From assembly GCF_000014965.1 (NCBI RefSeq), contig NC_008554.1, positions 2,840,001 through 2,904,000 on the forward strand: DNA of 64,000 nucleotides, written 5' to 3'. The notes beneath the pieces are model-generated. The model saw nothing but the letters and a program-made list of their open reading frames with translations. It was not told the DNA's origin and made no database searches. A program made the translations under genes and the position numbers. Shown here piece after piece: positions 9,187 to 17,563 of this stretch. Within the stretch, counting starts at the first letter, position 1; the number at the start of each line of letters is the position of its first letter. The DNA comes from Syntrophobacter fumaroxidans MPOB. GTDB taxonomy: Bacteria > Desulfobacterota > Syntrophobacteria > Syntrophobacterales > Syntrophobacteraceae.

Positions 9187-9501
9187 ATGACCTTGCGATC
9201 GATTCGGATAGAATTTCCCGGGTGGGTCTTTCGACGCAGGACCGAGGTGATGTACATGGTCCTGGGCCCCGACGGGTTGCCGCAACACGAAAAGTCCATC
9301 CGGCCCGGCAGTGCCGGGCGGCTCTTCGCGGTGGTGAGCAAGTACACCCGAGCCCACATCGATGGGCGTGGGATGCCCCCGACGGAAATCGCGCCGGCGA
9401 TCTTGAACATCGCGGAGGATGTTCGCGCCGGGAGAGTGCCGACGCTTCGGGCCGGTGAATACATCGCTCTCCAGCGGTTTGTTCGCGCGGGCGGCAGGTA
9501 A
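9187..9501 (+). CDS. Small unknown protein upstream of radical SAM/SPASM enzyme
   Basis: 104 aa starting MTLRSIRIEFPGW, chosen because AGGAGGA (9168-9174) lies upstream of ATG 9187. It is strongly basic (many Arg), has no Cys, no membrane segment and no signal peptide, and contains GLPQHEKSIRPGSAGRLF. I do not recognise the family. It sits 92 bp before a SPASM maturase on the same strand, so it could be the peptide substrate, a leader-binding partner, or just a neighbour. The absence of Cys excludes a thioether-type core. Confidence 0.6.
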   Translation: MTLRSIRIEFPGWVFRRRTEVMYMVLGPDGLPQHEKSIRPGSAGRLFAVVSKYTRAHIDGRGMPPTEIAPAILNIAEDVRAGRVPTLRAGEYIALQRFVRAGGR

Positions 9502-9593
9502 GCCGCCCATCGATTCCACAAAGAAAGGACCACGCCGATTCGTCCGCCCTGGACGGCGGACAATGGTCACACCCGCCACGGAGAAAGCCTGCC

Positions 9594-10676
9594 ATGGATT
9601 CCAACGAAGCCTTTGACGGATTCCCTTTGATCCTCGGCTGGGAACTGACGCTTGAGTGCAATTTGCGGTGCGGGCACTGCGGGGCTGCAGCGGGTATCCC
9701 GAGGCAGCGGGAACTTTCGACCGATGAAGCCCTGGCCTTGTGCGATCAGCTTCCCCACCTGCTGGTGCAGGAGGTCGACTTTACCGGAGGAGAGCCCCTG
9801 TTGCGGCCGGATTGGCCGCTTTTGGCCAAACGGCTTCGCGACCAAGACATCACCGTCAGAGTGGTCACGAACGGGACCCTGTTGAACGAACGAACCATCG
9901 GGCTGCTGAAAGAGACCGGGGTGGAGGGGGTCGGTGTGAGCATCGACGGGCTGGGCGCGACCCATGACGCGATTCGCGGCCGCAAAGGTCTTTACGACGG
10001 CGTCATGGCGTCCGTTGAGCGCACGGTTGCAGCGGGCCTGCCCCTGACGGTGATCACCGGCGTTCACCCCTGCAATCTCCACGAGCTTGCGGAGATGATG
10101 TACGAGCTCCTGGCGGTGGGCGTACGCAACTGGCGGCTGCAGCCGATCTTGCCGTTGGGGAGAGCAGTCTCCGGCAGCATTCGGTTCCGCTTGACGGAAA
10201 GGGGATATCTCGAGTTCGGCGCGTTCGTGAGAAAATGGGGACCCAGGGCCAGAGCGGAGGGAATGGTCATGCGGACCGGCGATGCCTTTGGCTATTTCAC
10301 CGAGCTTGACGACGGCGAACCTCCCTGGCGCGGGTGTCCGGCAGGGTTGATTTCATGCGGAATAACGAGCGACGGGGGAATCAAGGGCTGTCTCTCCCTG
10401 CCCGACGAGCTCATCGAGGGCAGCGTGCGTGAGCGCGACCTGTGGGACCTTTGGTTCAATCCTGAATCCTTCGCGTACAATCGAAAATTCTCCTCCGTCG
10501 CCCCAGACTCGCTTTGCGCGGACTGCGACCGCTCCGACCAGTGCCGCGGCGGCTGCAACGCCATGTCCTACGCGAACACGGGGATGTTCCACAACGACTC
10601 CTACTGCTTTTACGGGATCAAAACGAGATGGGCCAATGGAACGGAACACCCGGCGTTCCAGAGTGAATGCTGCTGA
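9594..10676 (+). CDS. Radical SAM enzyme with SPASM domain (peptide maturase-type)
   Basis: 360 aa. The CX3CX2C cluster that binds the SAM [4Fe-4S] is in LECNLRCGHCG (about residues 23-30), followed by DFTGGEPLLRPDW (GGE motif) and SIDG. The C-terminal SPASM region has Cys in WRGCPAG, ISCGITSDGG, KGCLSL, LCADCDRSDQCRGGC and SYCF, which would hold auxiliary Fe-S clusters. Such proteins modify ribosomal peptides or act as sulfatase-type maturases. GGAGAAAG precedes ATG by about ten bases. The protein ends in CC. Partner candidate: the 104-aa protein just upstream. The product is unknown. Confidence 0.88.
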   Translation: MDSNEAFDGFPLILGWELTLECNLRCGHCGAAAGIPRQRELSTDEALALCDQLPHLLVQEVDFTGGEPLLRPDWPLLAKRLRDQDITVRVVTNGTLLNERTIGLLKETGVEGVGVSIDGLGATHDAIRGRKGLYDGVMASVERTVAAGLPLTVITGVHPCNLHELAEMMYELLAVGVRNWRLQPILPLGRAVSGSIRFRLTERGYLEFGAFVRKWGPRARAEGMVMRTGDAFGYFTELDDGEPPWRGCPAGLISCGITSDGGIKGCLSLPDELIEGSVRERDLWDLWFNPESFAYNRKFSSVAPDSLCADCDRSDQCRGGCNAMSYANTGMFHNDSYCFYGIKTRWANGTEHPAFQSECC

Positions 10677-11150
10677 CGATTCGCCGAGGCCCCTCGCACA
10701 GGAGAGCCGGCATGCCGGCCGTGCCCCGACCCATCCCGGAACCCCACCCATCCCGGGACTCCACCCATCCAACAGCCCCACCCTGACCCTGGCCGCGCTC
10801 CGACCGGCAATTCCCCCGCGCCGGTTCCAGGGCAGGGCACACATACATCCGGCTGTGCACCGCGACCCCTTGTGTGGTATCAATGATGGACCGCGACGGT
10901 TGCCTTTGACGGCACCCCAGGCAGTCCGGACTCCCGGACGAAGATCGATATCCCTGTCCGGGGCGGTTTCCGGGCGTATTTCTTCACGGGCGCCGACAGG
11001 GTTTCCGGGAAAGGAGCAAAAGAGGCGAAAATGAGCTTTCCGGACGGCGTCCTGTGCAACTTGAACGGTTTGATACGAAGTTACCTAGAAAATAGATTCC
11101 CGGGTGAGTCTGTTTTCATGCTTCGCGGGTGTCGCAGGGGGCATGGATAA
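10677..11150. other. Intergenic region with short C-rich repeats
   Basis: Positions 10727-10790 contain three imperfect copies of a CCCACCCATCC-type word and nothing that looks coding. From about 11087 the sequence resembles 1440-1500 (shared ctgttttcatgcttcgcggg) and leads into the palindromic element at 11151. Confidence 0.4.
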
Positions 11151-11369
11151 TTGCGTTCAAGATGGATCTTTCAAGCACAAAAAAGCGGGGGAATGATTCC
11201 CCCGCACCCCCCAAGTTTCGGCCACACGCGCAAGCGCGTGAGGCCGAGTGCTCGGCGCTGTCGGCGACTGGCCGAAGGCCGCCGCCGCAGCGCCACACGG
11301 AGCCGCGAAGCGGCGAGGGGGTGTGGGGGATACGTTCCCCACGCTTTTAGAGTATCATTTTGAACGCAA
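11151..11369. repeat. MITE-like element bounded by TTGCGTTCAA inverted repeats (copy 2)
   Basis: TTGCGTTCAA at 11151-11160 is the exact reverse complement of TTGAACGCAA at 11360-11369. Inside are a perfect 21-bp palindrome (11185-11205, GCGGGGGAAT arms) and a second hairpin GTGGGG/CCCCAC (11323-11342). No protein is encoded. The ends match elements near 1503-1610, 31934-32076 and 33460. It lies about 100 bp upstream of the flavodoxin-fold gene. Confidence 0.6.
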
Positions 11370-11470
11370 ATCCGTATGAAGGGGGCGGTGACGCGCCCGA
11401 AGCTGCCGGGATGACGCGAAACACCGGCGGCGCGCCGTTCGCAAGTCAAGTCACCGAGGAGATGAAGCCG

Positions 11471-12067
11471 ATGAACATTCTGGTTGTCCTTGCGCACCCG
11501 AGCGATACCAGTTTCAACCGGGCCATCGCCGACGCCGTCACAGGGGTTCTGCGCGGCAACGGACACCGGGTCGTGTTTCACGATCTTTACGCGGAGGGCT
11601 TCGACCCTCTCCTCGCCCGGGGAGAAGACGCCCGGGACGCCGCGTTGGATGCGGTTGTGGCGAATCACTGCGCGGAGCTGTCCGCGGCGGACGGCGTCGT
11701 GATCGTGCATCCCAACTGGTGGGGGCAGCCGCCCGCGATTCTGAAGGGCTGGGTGGACCGGGTCCTCCGCCCTGGCGTGGCCTACGAATTCGAGGAGGGG
11801 GACAACGGTGAGGGAGTCCCCGTCGGCTTGCTCAAAGCGCGGGCGGCCGTTGTGTTCAATACCTCCAATACGCCGCCGGAACGGGAATCACAGGTATTCG
11901 GCGACCCGTTGCAGTTGCTGTGGAAAAACTGTATTTTCGACCTTTGCGGGGTGAAGCGGTTTTGCCGCAGGATGTTTGGCGTCATCGTCACGAGCACGCC
12001 GGAGGAACGCAGGCAATGGATCGAGGAGGCGAAGGGGTTAGTCGGCGAGGTTTTCCCCGCAGCCTGA
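11471..12067 (+). CDS. NAD(P)H quinone oxidoreductase / flavodoxin-2 fold protein
   Basis: 198 aa. Start ATG 11471 is chosen because GAGGAGA ends ten bases upstream; the open frame extends back to 11360 without a suitable site. The N-terminus MNILVVLAHPSDTSFNRA is the FMN-phosphate loop, and PNWWGQPPAILKGWVDRVLRPGVAYEF is the MdaB/KefF/NQO family signature. It probably reduces quinones or similar electrophiles using NAD(P)H and FMN in the cytoplasm. No operon partner is evident. Confidence 0.88.
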   Translation: MNILVVLAHPSDTSFNRAIADAVTGVLRGNGHRVVFHDLYAEGFDPLLARGEDARDAALDAVVANHCAELSAADGVVIVHPNWWGQPPAILKGWVDRVLRPGVAYEFEEGDNGEGVPVGLLKARAAVVFNTSNTPPERESQVFGDPLQLLWKNCIFDLCGVKRFCRRMFGVIVTSTPEERRQWIEEAKGLVGEVFPAA

Positions 12068-12256
12068 GCCGGGACGGTCCGGGCTCGCCGACTTCACTCG
12101 GGAGCTCCGGCCGCTTCGACACGGCATCGAGCATGTCCCCCGCGGCGTCGTGCACCATGCGCCGTCCCCGGAATGCGTCCGGGAGAGCTCCGGACCGGTG
12201 AAAAACCGTCCGCGGCGGACGCGCTCGATCTCCTATCGTCGATACACCGAGGAATC

Positions 12257-12814
12257 ATGAAAACGGATACGAAATCGATGAGCGGACCCGGCCCCGGATC
12301 GGCGGATCGCCTGCGGCTCATGGTCGCGTCGGCGTTCTGGCTTGGCCTGTCTCCCGTGGCGCCGGGAACTTGCGGCGCGCTTCTCGGTGTGCTGATACAC
12401 TTCGCCGCCTTCGCCCTTCTCCCCCCGGACCTGTGCACGGGGGCTCTCGTTGGGGCCCTGCTCCTGGTGTGCGCGGCAAACCATTTCCTGACCCCCTGGG
12501 CCGTCGCTCACTGGAAAAGCAAAGACCCGTCGCATTTCGTTCTCGACGAGGTCGCCGGCTACCTGGTGGTGCCCATTCTATTCCACCACGGGAGATTCTG
12601 GCAGGTGGCCCTGTGGGGGTTCATCCTCTTTCGCGTGCTCGATATCGTCAAGATTCCCCCCGCCAGGCAGATCGACCGCGAGCTGACCGGTTCCTGGGGG
12701 ATCGTGCTCGATGACCTGGTGAGCGGCTGCTACGCGGTTCTGGGACTGTACGCAATGATGTGGATCGGGCGTTGCATCGGCTTCGAGGCGTGGCTTGTTT
12801 CGGGTTCCGGATGA
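12257..12814 (+). CDS. pgpA: Phosphatidylglycerophosphatase A
   Basis: 185 aa, membrane-bound enzyme that dephosphorylates phosphatidylglycerol phosphate to make phosphatidylglycerol. Family motifs are clear: GLSPVAPGTCGALLG near the N-terminus, FVLDEVAGYLVV, LFRVLDIVKIPPARQID and GSWGIVLDDLVSG. Three to four hydrophobic segments are visible. Start ATG 12257 follows GAGGAATC; a longer frame back to 12173 is unsupported. Confidence 0.92.
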   Translation: MKTDTKSMSGPGPGSADRLRLMVASAFWLGLSPVAPGTCGALLGVLIHFAAFALLPPDLCTGALVGALLLVCAANHFLTPWAVAHWKSKDPSHFVLDEVAGYLVVPILFHHGRFWQVALWGFILFRVLDIVKIPPARQIDRELTGSWGIVLDDLVSGCYAVLGLYAMMWIGRCIGFEAWLVSGSG

Positions 12815-12946
12815 TGCCCGGCGCGGACCCCGATTCAGGGGCGGCGGGTGTCGATAAAACAGGAGACCGAAGCGGCCGGGGCCGCGGTGGTGCGGGAAAT
12901 CCCGGCCGGACCCGCAAGTCCGGCCGGAGCTCTTCTCATCCTTTCG

Positions 12947-13981
12947 TCATTTCGGCGGTTCGACCTTTTTCCACGTCCTGTCGGGATCGAACCTGCTCAT
13001 CTTGGAGCCCGCTTCCGCGGCATGTTTGCCGAAGTCCTTCTCGTAGATGATGCCGTCCTGGTTCACGATAAAGGTCATGATCCCGGAATTGCCGTACTCG
13101 GCCGGGTAGGCGACGAGGGCGAACCCTCCCGTCATGTCGCCCTTGACCACGTAGTTCCTGGCCCCGCCCTGCGCGTGAGTTCCCTGGGCCTTGAGGATCC
13201 GGTAGAAATAGCCGTGATAAGGCACTTTCACGCCTTCGGGCTGTTTCTTGTAGCCTTCCTTTGCGGCCAGTGCCATGAGCGGTCCCATGGGGCTCTCTTC
13301 CCGACCTTCCCCGGAAGGCCAGTACAATCCGTCGGCCTGCCTTTCCTCGCTCACCAGCTTCTGAGCGTATTCCAGCACGCCGTCGGAATCGCGGTCCTTG
13401 CCGATATATTCCCGCTGGGCATCGACGTAGGCCTTGCACACTTCCATGACGTTGAGCTCATTGCGGCCGATGCGCCGATTATGAATTTCTTCCTTGCCGG
13501 CCCTGGTGTCGAACACCCACCCGCCGTCTTTCCGTACGATCGGGATGGGCAGCGCCCATTCGTCCCTGCCCAGATGCGCGATCACCTTTCCGTCGCCCCG
13601 AGCTTCCAGCCGGTTCATCTCCTTGTAGGCCAGCACGACCCTGTCGAGATCCGCCTTGTCGGCGACGTCATCGCCCGAGGCGATGATTCCCTTGCCCTCG
13701 GCCCCGAAAATGACCAGCAGCTGCCCCCTGTCCCCCGCCTCAGCCGCGTTCATGAGACTCTTCAAAGCTTCCTCGGGGCTCGCGAACGCCTTCTGCTTTA
13801 TCTCCTGGGCGACCGCCCGCTGTTTCGGTTTGACCTTCCGAACCGGAGTCGGCGCAGCCTGTTTGTCCGTCTGAGCCCAGGCCGGGGAACCCGCAAGGAC
13901 GACCGCCATGACGGTCGCAAGCAGAGCAACGCCGAAGTACCGGAATGACCTCACCCGCATATTCGATTCAGACTGAAACAT
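12947..13981 (-). CDS. Exported DUF2950 family protein
   Basis: 344 aa from ATG 13981, preceded by GGAGGAAAAGACG; the earlier ATG at 13996 would overlap that site. N-terminal signal peptide with cleavage likely after SPAWA. The body has the DUF2950 look: FASPEEALKSLMNAAEAGD, then GYFYRILKAQGTHAQGGARNYVVKGDMTGGFALVAYPAEYGNSGIMTFIVN. Function is not known. DUF2950 genes commonly sit next to DUF3300 genes, as here (76 bp downstream), suggesting a joint envelope role. Confidence 0.9.
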   Translation of the reverse strand: MFQSESNMRVRSFRYFGVALLATVMAVVLAGSPAWAQTDKQAAPTPVRKVKPKQRAVAQEIKQKAFASPEEALKSLMNAAEAGDRGQLLVIFGAEGKGIIASGDDVADKADLDRVVLAYKEMNRLEARGDGKVIAHLGRDEWALPIPIVRKDGGWVFDTRAGKEEIHNRRIGRNELNVMEVCKAYVDAQREYIGKDRDSDGVLEYAQKLVSEERQADGLYWPSGEGREESPMGPLMALAAKEGYKKQPEGVKVPYHGYFYRILKAQGTHAQGGARNYVVKGDMTGGFALVAYPAEYGNSGIMTFIVNQDGIIYEKDFGKHAAEAGSKMSRFDPDRTWKKVEPPK

Positions 13982-14057
13982 CGTCTTTTCCTCCATCGAG
14001 AATTCCCAACTATTGGCGTTCAGATTTCAGCTCTTGACCAGGTTCGCACCGCTTCGG

Positions 14058-15323
14058 CTATCGTCGCCGACCGCCTCCGCCGCCTCCTCCGTGCAAACCG
14101 CCGCCGCCCATGCCACCGCCGCCATGGATGCTCTGGCCGCCACCGGCGCCGCCACGGGCGCCCTGGCCACCCGCTCCGCCACCCTGGAAGCTCTGGCCAC
14201 CGAATCCGCCGCGGCTCCCCTGACCTCCTGAAGGCTGCTGCAGAACCTGGCGCTGATAGGTGGGGCTGTTGCGGCTGGCCTGCCCGCGCTGACCGGCGAA
14301 CTGGTCTTTTCGCCCGTTGTCGAGGCCGCCGAACGCCTGATTCTGCCGACTCTGCCCCTTGTCGACGTTCATGGCAGATTTGGGCTGATTGGATCGCGCC
14401 GCGTCGTAACCGCGATTGTTCAGAGTCGATGGATTGGTGCGGACCGCATCACGCCGGGCGTTCGCCTGGCTCTGGTTGTAACGCTGCGAGGCATTCGCGT
14501 TCCTGTATGGGACATTCTGCCGATGATAGGGATCATGGTTCCAGTAGTGACCGTGGGGAGGCCCCGGATAAGGACCGCGCCGATTGTTCCAGACGTTCCT
14601 GTTATAGAAATTGTTGTTGTTGATGATGACGTTGTGGGTGCCCCAGTTGAAGCCGCCGTAGAGATACGCTCCCGCGAAAAAACCGGCGGTGAAGCTCACG
14701 AAGCCGGGCGCCGCGACGTATCCGGGCGGATAGAGAACAGCCGGAGGATATGCCGGATAAGCCCAGGCGCCGTACACCACGGTCGGGTTGTAAACGGGCA
14801 CGTAGACCACCTGGGGATCCGCGGGCTCGACACTGATGACGTCCTGTTGGACGACGACCTTCTGTTCCTTGGTGCTCTTGAGGTTCCCCTGCGCCTTGGC
14901 CTGTTTCCTCAGGCGCTGGATCGAATCCATCACGTCCTGTTCCTGGCCGAGGAAAGTGTCACCGAGCTTGCTGGTCCAATCCAGCTTCTGACTCATCATA
15001 TCCAGCACTTGGGGAAAATAGACCAGCGATTTGACGCTGGGATCCCAGCCCTGCTGTTCGACGGCATCATCCAGCTGCTTGCCCTTGAGACCCTGGTTGG
15101 CCTTGCTCCACCGGTCCGCTTCCACTACCTCCAGCGGATAGGTCGACGCCATGAGAATCTGGCTCAGAAGGGAATCGGGATAGAGGGCCACGGGAGCCGT
15201 CATTTGATCGATCTGCTGGGGGGTTGCAAGCGGAGCGCCGCCCTGGGCGCACACTCCGGCGGGCAACGCCGCTAGAATAAACAGTACCAAGACAGAACAC
15301 CATGGGATATTTCTTCGCTTCAT
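14058..15323 (-). CDS. Exported DUF3300 family protein with Gly-rich tail
   Basis: 421 aa from ATG 15323 (GGAGGGGG upstream). Signal peptide to about residue 25 (cleavage near GVCAQ). The DUF3300 domain covers about 30-210: QMTAPVALYPDSLLSQILMAST and PADPQVVYVPVYNPTVVYG. This is followed by a short hydrophobic stretch, then an Asn/Arg/His-rich segment and a C-terminal ~75 residues composed largely of Gly repeats. The low-complexity tail suggests surface or periplasmic exposure. Role unknown; likely one operon with the DUF2950 gene. Confidence 0.9.
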   Translation of the reverse strand: MKRRNIPWCSVLVLFILAALPAGVCAQGGAPLATPQQIDQMTAPVALYPDSLLSQILMASTYPLEVVEADRWSKANQGLKGKQLDDAVEQQGWDPSVKSLVYFPQVLDMMSQKLDWTSKLGDTFLGQEQDVMDSIQRLRKQAKAQGNLKSTKEQKVVVQQDVISVEPADPQVVYVPVYNPTVVYGAWAYPAYPPAVLYPPGYVAAPGFVSFTAGFFAGAYLYGGFNWGTHNVIINNNNFYNRNVWNNRRGPYPGPPHGHYWNHDPYHRQNVPYRNANASQRYNQSQANARRDAVRTNPSTLNNRGYDAARSNQPKSAMNVDKGQSRQNQAFGGLDNGRKDQFAGQRGQASRNSPTYQRQVLQQPSGGQGSRGGFGGQSFQGGGAGGQGARGGAGGGQSIHGGGGMGGGGLHGGGGGGGRRR

Positions 15324-15760
15324 GCCGCCCCCTCCTTCAGGTTTCATGCGTCTCGGGTAATAGATATGAGTGAACTGCAACCGGGATGAAATCGCTTTTG
15401 TAAAAAAGCTCAAGGCATTGTGGATAGCACGGCCCCGTCATACCGTCAAGAACAAGTCCATGACCCGGCAGACAAATGTAATGCTTTCAGTGGAGAAACC
15501 TATTCATGGCGACTTCCGGGGCCTCAACCGCTCCCGATGCTCTTGCCGCAATCATCCATGGAAGTCGCCGAGGGGGGGACAAAGGGACGCGATCTCCGCG
15601 GAAGGCCGGAAACCGGAGGGCTCACGCCGAAACATGACGATCGGCATCGTCATTCGTGCGCAAGGGGCTGAGGCAGCCATCAAGGAAGGATACGGCATTC
15701 CGGCGGATGTCTACCCGTGTACGGGGTCATCGCTGCCTGTCCTTCATGGAACAGCCGGTA
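15324..15760. other. Intergenic region
   Basis: Upstream DNA of the DUF3300 gene and downstream DNA of the B12-type radical SAM gene. Small frames exist on the plus strand (for example from ATG 15634, MTIGIVIRAQG) but none has both a ribosome-binding site and family resemblance. Confidence 0.4.
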
Positions 15761-17065
15761 TCAATAGTAATCCACCGGGTCTTTCCTGTGCCGGACCGCC
15801 CACCAGAAAATGAGATTGCTGGGCAACCCCTGGGTGACATAGGACCACGCGGGCGCGGTGGACAGACGTCGAAAGATGGAGGGAATGGAATAGAATTTCC
15901 GGAAGCAATCCCATACTCCGTCTTCCACCTCCCGGGGGCTCATGTTCTTCGGAACGAAGAGGCAGTCCATGCCGAGGTAACGATCCGCCATGCGATTGAG
16001 CACACGGTTTTCCGCGATGAGTCTCGAGCGCATGGGCGTGCCCTCCCGCGGCGTCACCGTGTTGAAGAAGGCCATCGGGGCTCTCACCTGTTTCAGGAAG
16101 TCCATGGTCTCCGCGAAAATCTCGCGGGTGTCTTCATCCAGCCCGAACAGGAAGTTGAGCGAGTAGAAAATGCCGCGTCTTTCGAGCTCGCGCAGCATTT
16201 CCACATAATCCTTCACCCGGTTCTGCCTCTTGTTGATACTGGAAAGACTCTTCTGGGAAACGGATTCTATCCCGATATTCACGTGGTAGACCCCGGCCCT
16301 GACGGCCAGATCGAGCAACTCCGCATCGCGTGAAGTATTGATGGTCCAGAGGCAGCTCCACCTCACCCCGAGCGGGATCATTGCCTTGAACAGCTCCCGG
16401 GCGTACTCGTGACTCCCGGTGATGTTGTCGTCCACCACCTGGACCTTGCCGGTCGGTATTCGCTTGATATCCTCGATCACCTCCCCGATGGGCCTGTGCC
16501 GGTAGGTCCCTCCGTAAAATATGGGGACCTCGCAGAAGCTGCACTTGAACGGACACCCCCGGGTCGTCTGCAACGGCAGGTAGGGAACGAAGTATTTTCT
16601 GCGGTCGAGCAAGTCCCAACGCGGTGTCGGAAGGTTCTTGAGGTCGTGGAACCGGTCGGCCTTGTATCGGCTTTTCATGCGGCCGGCCCGGAAATCCTCG
16701 AGCAGCTCCGGCCAAGCGTACTCGGCCTCCCCCTCCACCACGGCGTCGCAGTGTTGGAGGCACTCCTCCGGCAGCAGCGTCGGATGAAATCCGCCCATCA
16801 CCACCGCCACTCCGCGCTTCCGAAATTTCGCGGCGATTTCATACGCGCGTTCCGCCGTCCCGATGGTCACCGAAAGACCGACCAGGTCGTAGGGGCCGTC
16901 GTAATTGATTTCATCCATCCGGTCGTCTATGAGCTCGACCTCCGCATGGGGTGCAGTCAGCGCGCCCATGTAGGGGAGGGCGAGCCCCATGATCCAGCGC
17001 CTCTTGGTTTTATAGGGGAGACCGTTCGCAAAGACGGTTGCCGGTAGAACGATTAGGACTTTCAT
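15761..17065 (-). CDS. B12-binding domain radical SAM protein
   Basis: 434 aa from ATG 17065 (MKVLIVLPATV), preceded by CGGAGACT; the frame further upstream to 17194 lacks a site. N-terminal ~150 residues are the cobalamin-binding-type Rossmann domain with VVMGGFHPTLLPEECLQHCDAVVEGEAEYAW, typical of BchE/HpnP-like enzymes. The radical SAM cluster is TTRGCPFKCSFCEV near residue 180. The family includes methylases, lipid and hopanoid modifiers and unknown enzymes. No pathway genes flank it, so the substrate is unassigned. Confidence 0.88.
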   Translation of the reverse strand: MKVLIVLPATVFANGLPYKTKRRWIMGLALPYMGALTAPHAEVELIDDRMDEINYDGPYDLVGLSVTIGTAERAYEIAAKFRKRGVAVVMGGFHPTLLPEECLQHCDAVVEGEAEYAWPELLEDFRAGRMKSRYKADRFHDLKNLPTPRWDLLDRRKYFVPYLPLQTTRGCPFKCSFCEVPIFYGGTYRHRPIGEVIEDIKRIPTGKVQVVDDNITGSHEYARELFKAMIPLGVRWSCLWTINTSRDAELLDLAVRAGVYHVNIGIESVSQKSLSSINKRQNRVKDYVEMLRELERRGIFYSLNFLFGLDEDTREIFAETMDFLKQVRAPMAFFNTVTPREGTPMRSRLIAENRVLNRMADRYLGMDCLFVPKNMSPREVEDGVWDCFRKFYSIPSIFRRLSTAPAWSYVTQGLPSNLIFWWAVRHRKDPVDYY

Positions 17066-17563
17066 AGTCTCCGTCGCTTCTTTTTCGTAGAGGGCGGCCA
17101 CGGCCCCATCCGGACCGGGACCTGTAGAGAAACGTCTCAACCCGTGCGTTTTCAGCACCGGGTGAATCATAAAAATACTGGACACACCTGTCAATATTAT
17201 CGACGACTCACGGTGCCGCGTCCTTCATTTAAGGCATGGAGCCTTTCCTTGAAAGCACGCACCCTGGAACGACCGCCCCGCGAGCCGGGTTGGGCGGCCA
17301 TGCCTTCCGTCGGTGCATGCGGCGGGGCCTCGCGATCATCCGCGGATTCGAGGGAATACCCCCGGCTCCCGCGGCGTCGCGGTGCCGATACCCGGTCTTC
17401 CACGGGACCCGCTGGGCGGCGGGGAGAAATCCGCGACGCGGCGTGCGAAGGCAGGCGCCGCTGCCGCGCGCTATTGAAATAGTCGCTTGCTGTGTTATCA
17501 TCCGTGCCGGTTCGGGGGGCGGGAAACAGGCCCCGTTTGCTCAAATCGGATGCAGGATACAAC
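17066..17563. other. Intergenic region between divergent genes
   Basis: Holds the promoters of the minus-strand radical SAM gene and the plus-strand glycosyltransferase gene. No recognised regulatory motif; the GC-rich middle (17230-17480) contains only frames without start signals. Confidence 0.4.

Noticed and set aside
10727-10790. C-rich short repeats resembling a small CRISPR
   Set aside because: Units are irregular, about 20 bp, and have no spacer structure.
10674-10900. Possible Sec read-through at the TGA ending the SPASM enzyme (SECC then TGA)
   Set aside because: The frame stays open for some 70 codons but is Pro/Arg-rich and unlike the SPASM family, and the protein is already full length.
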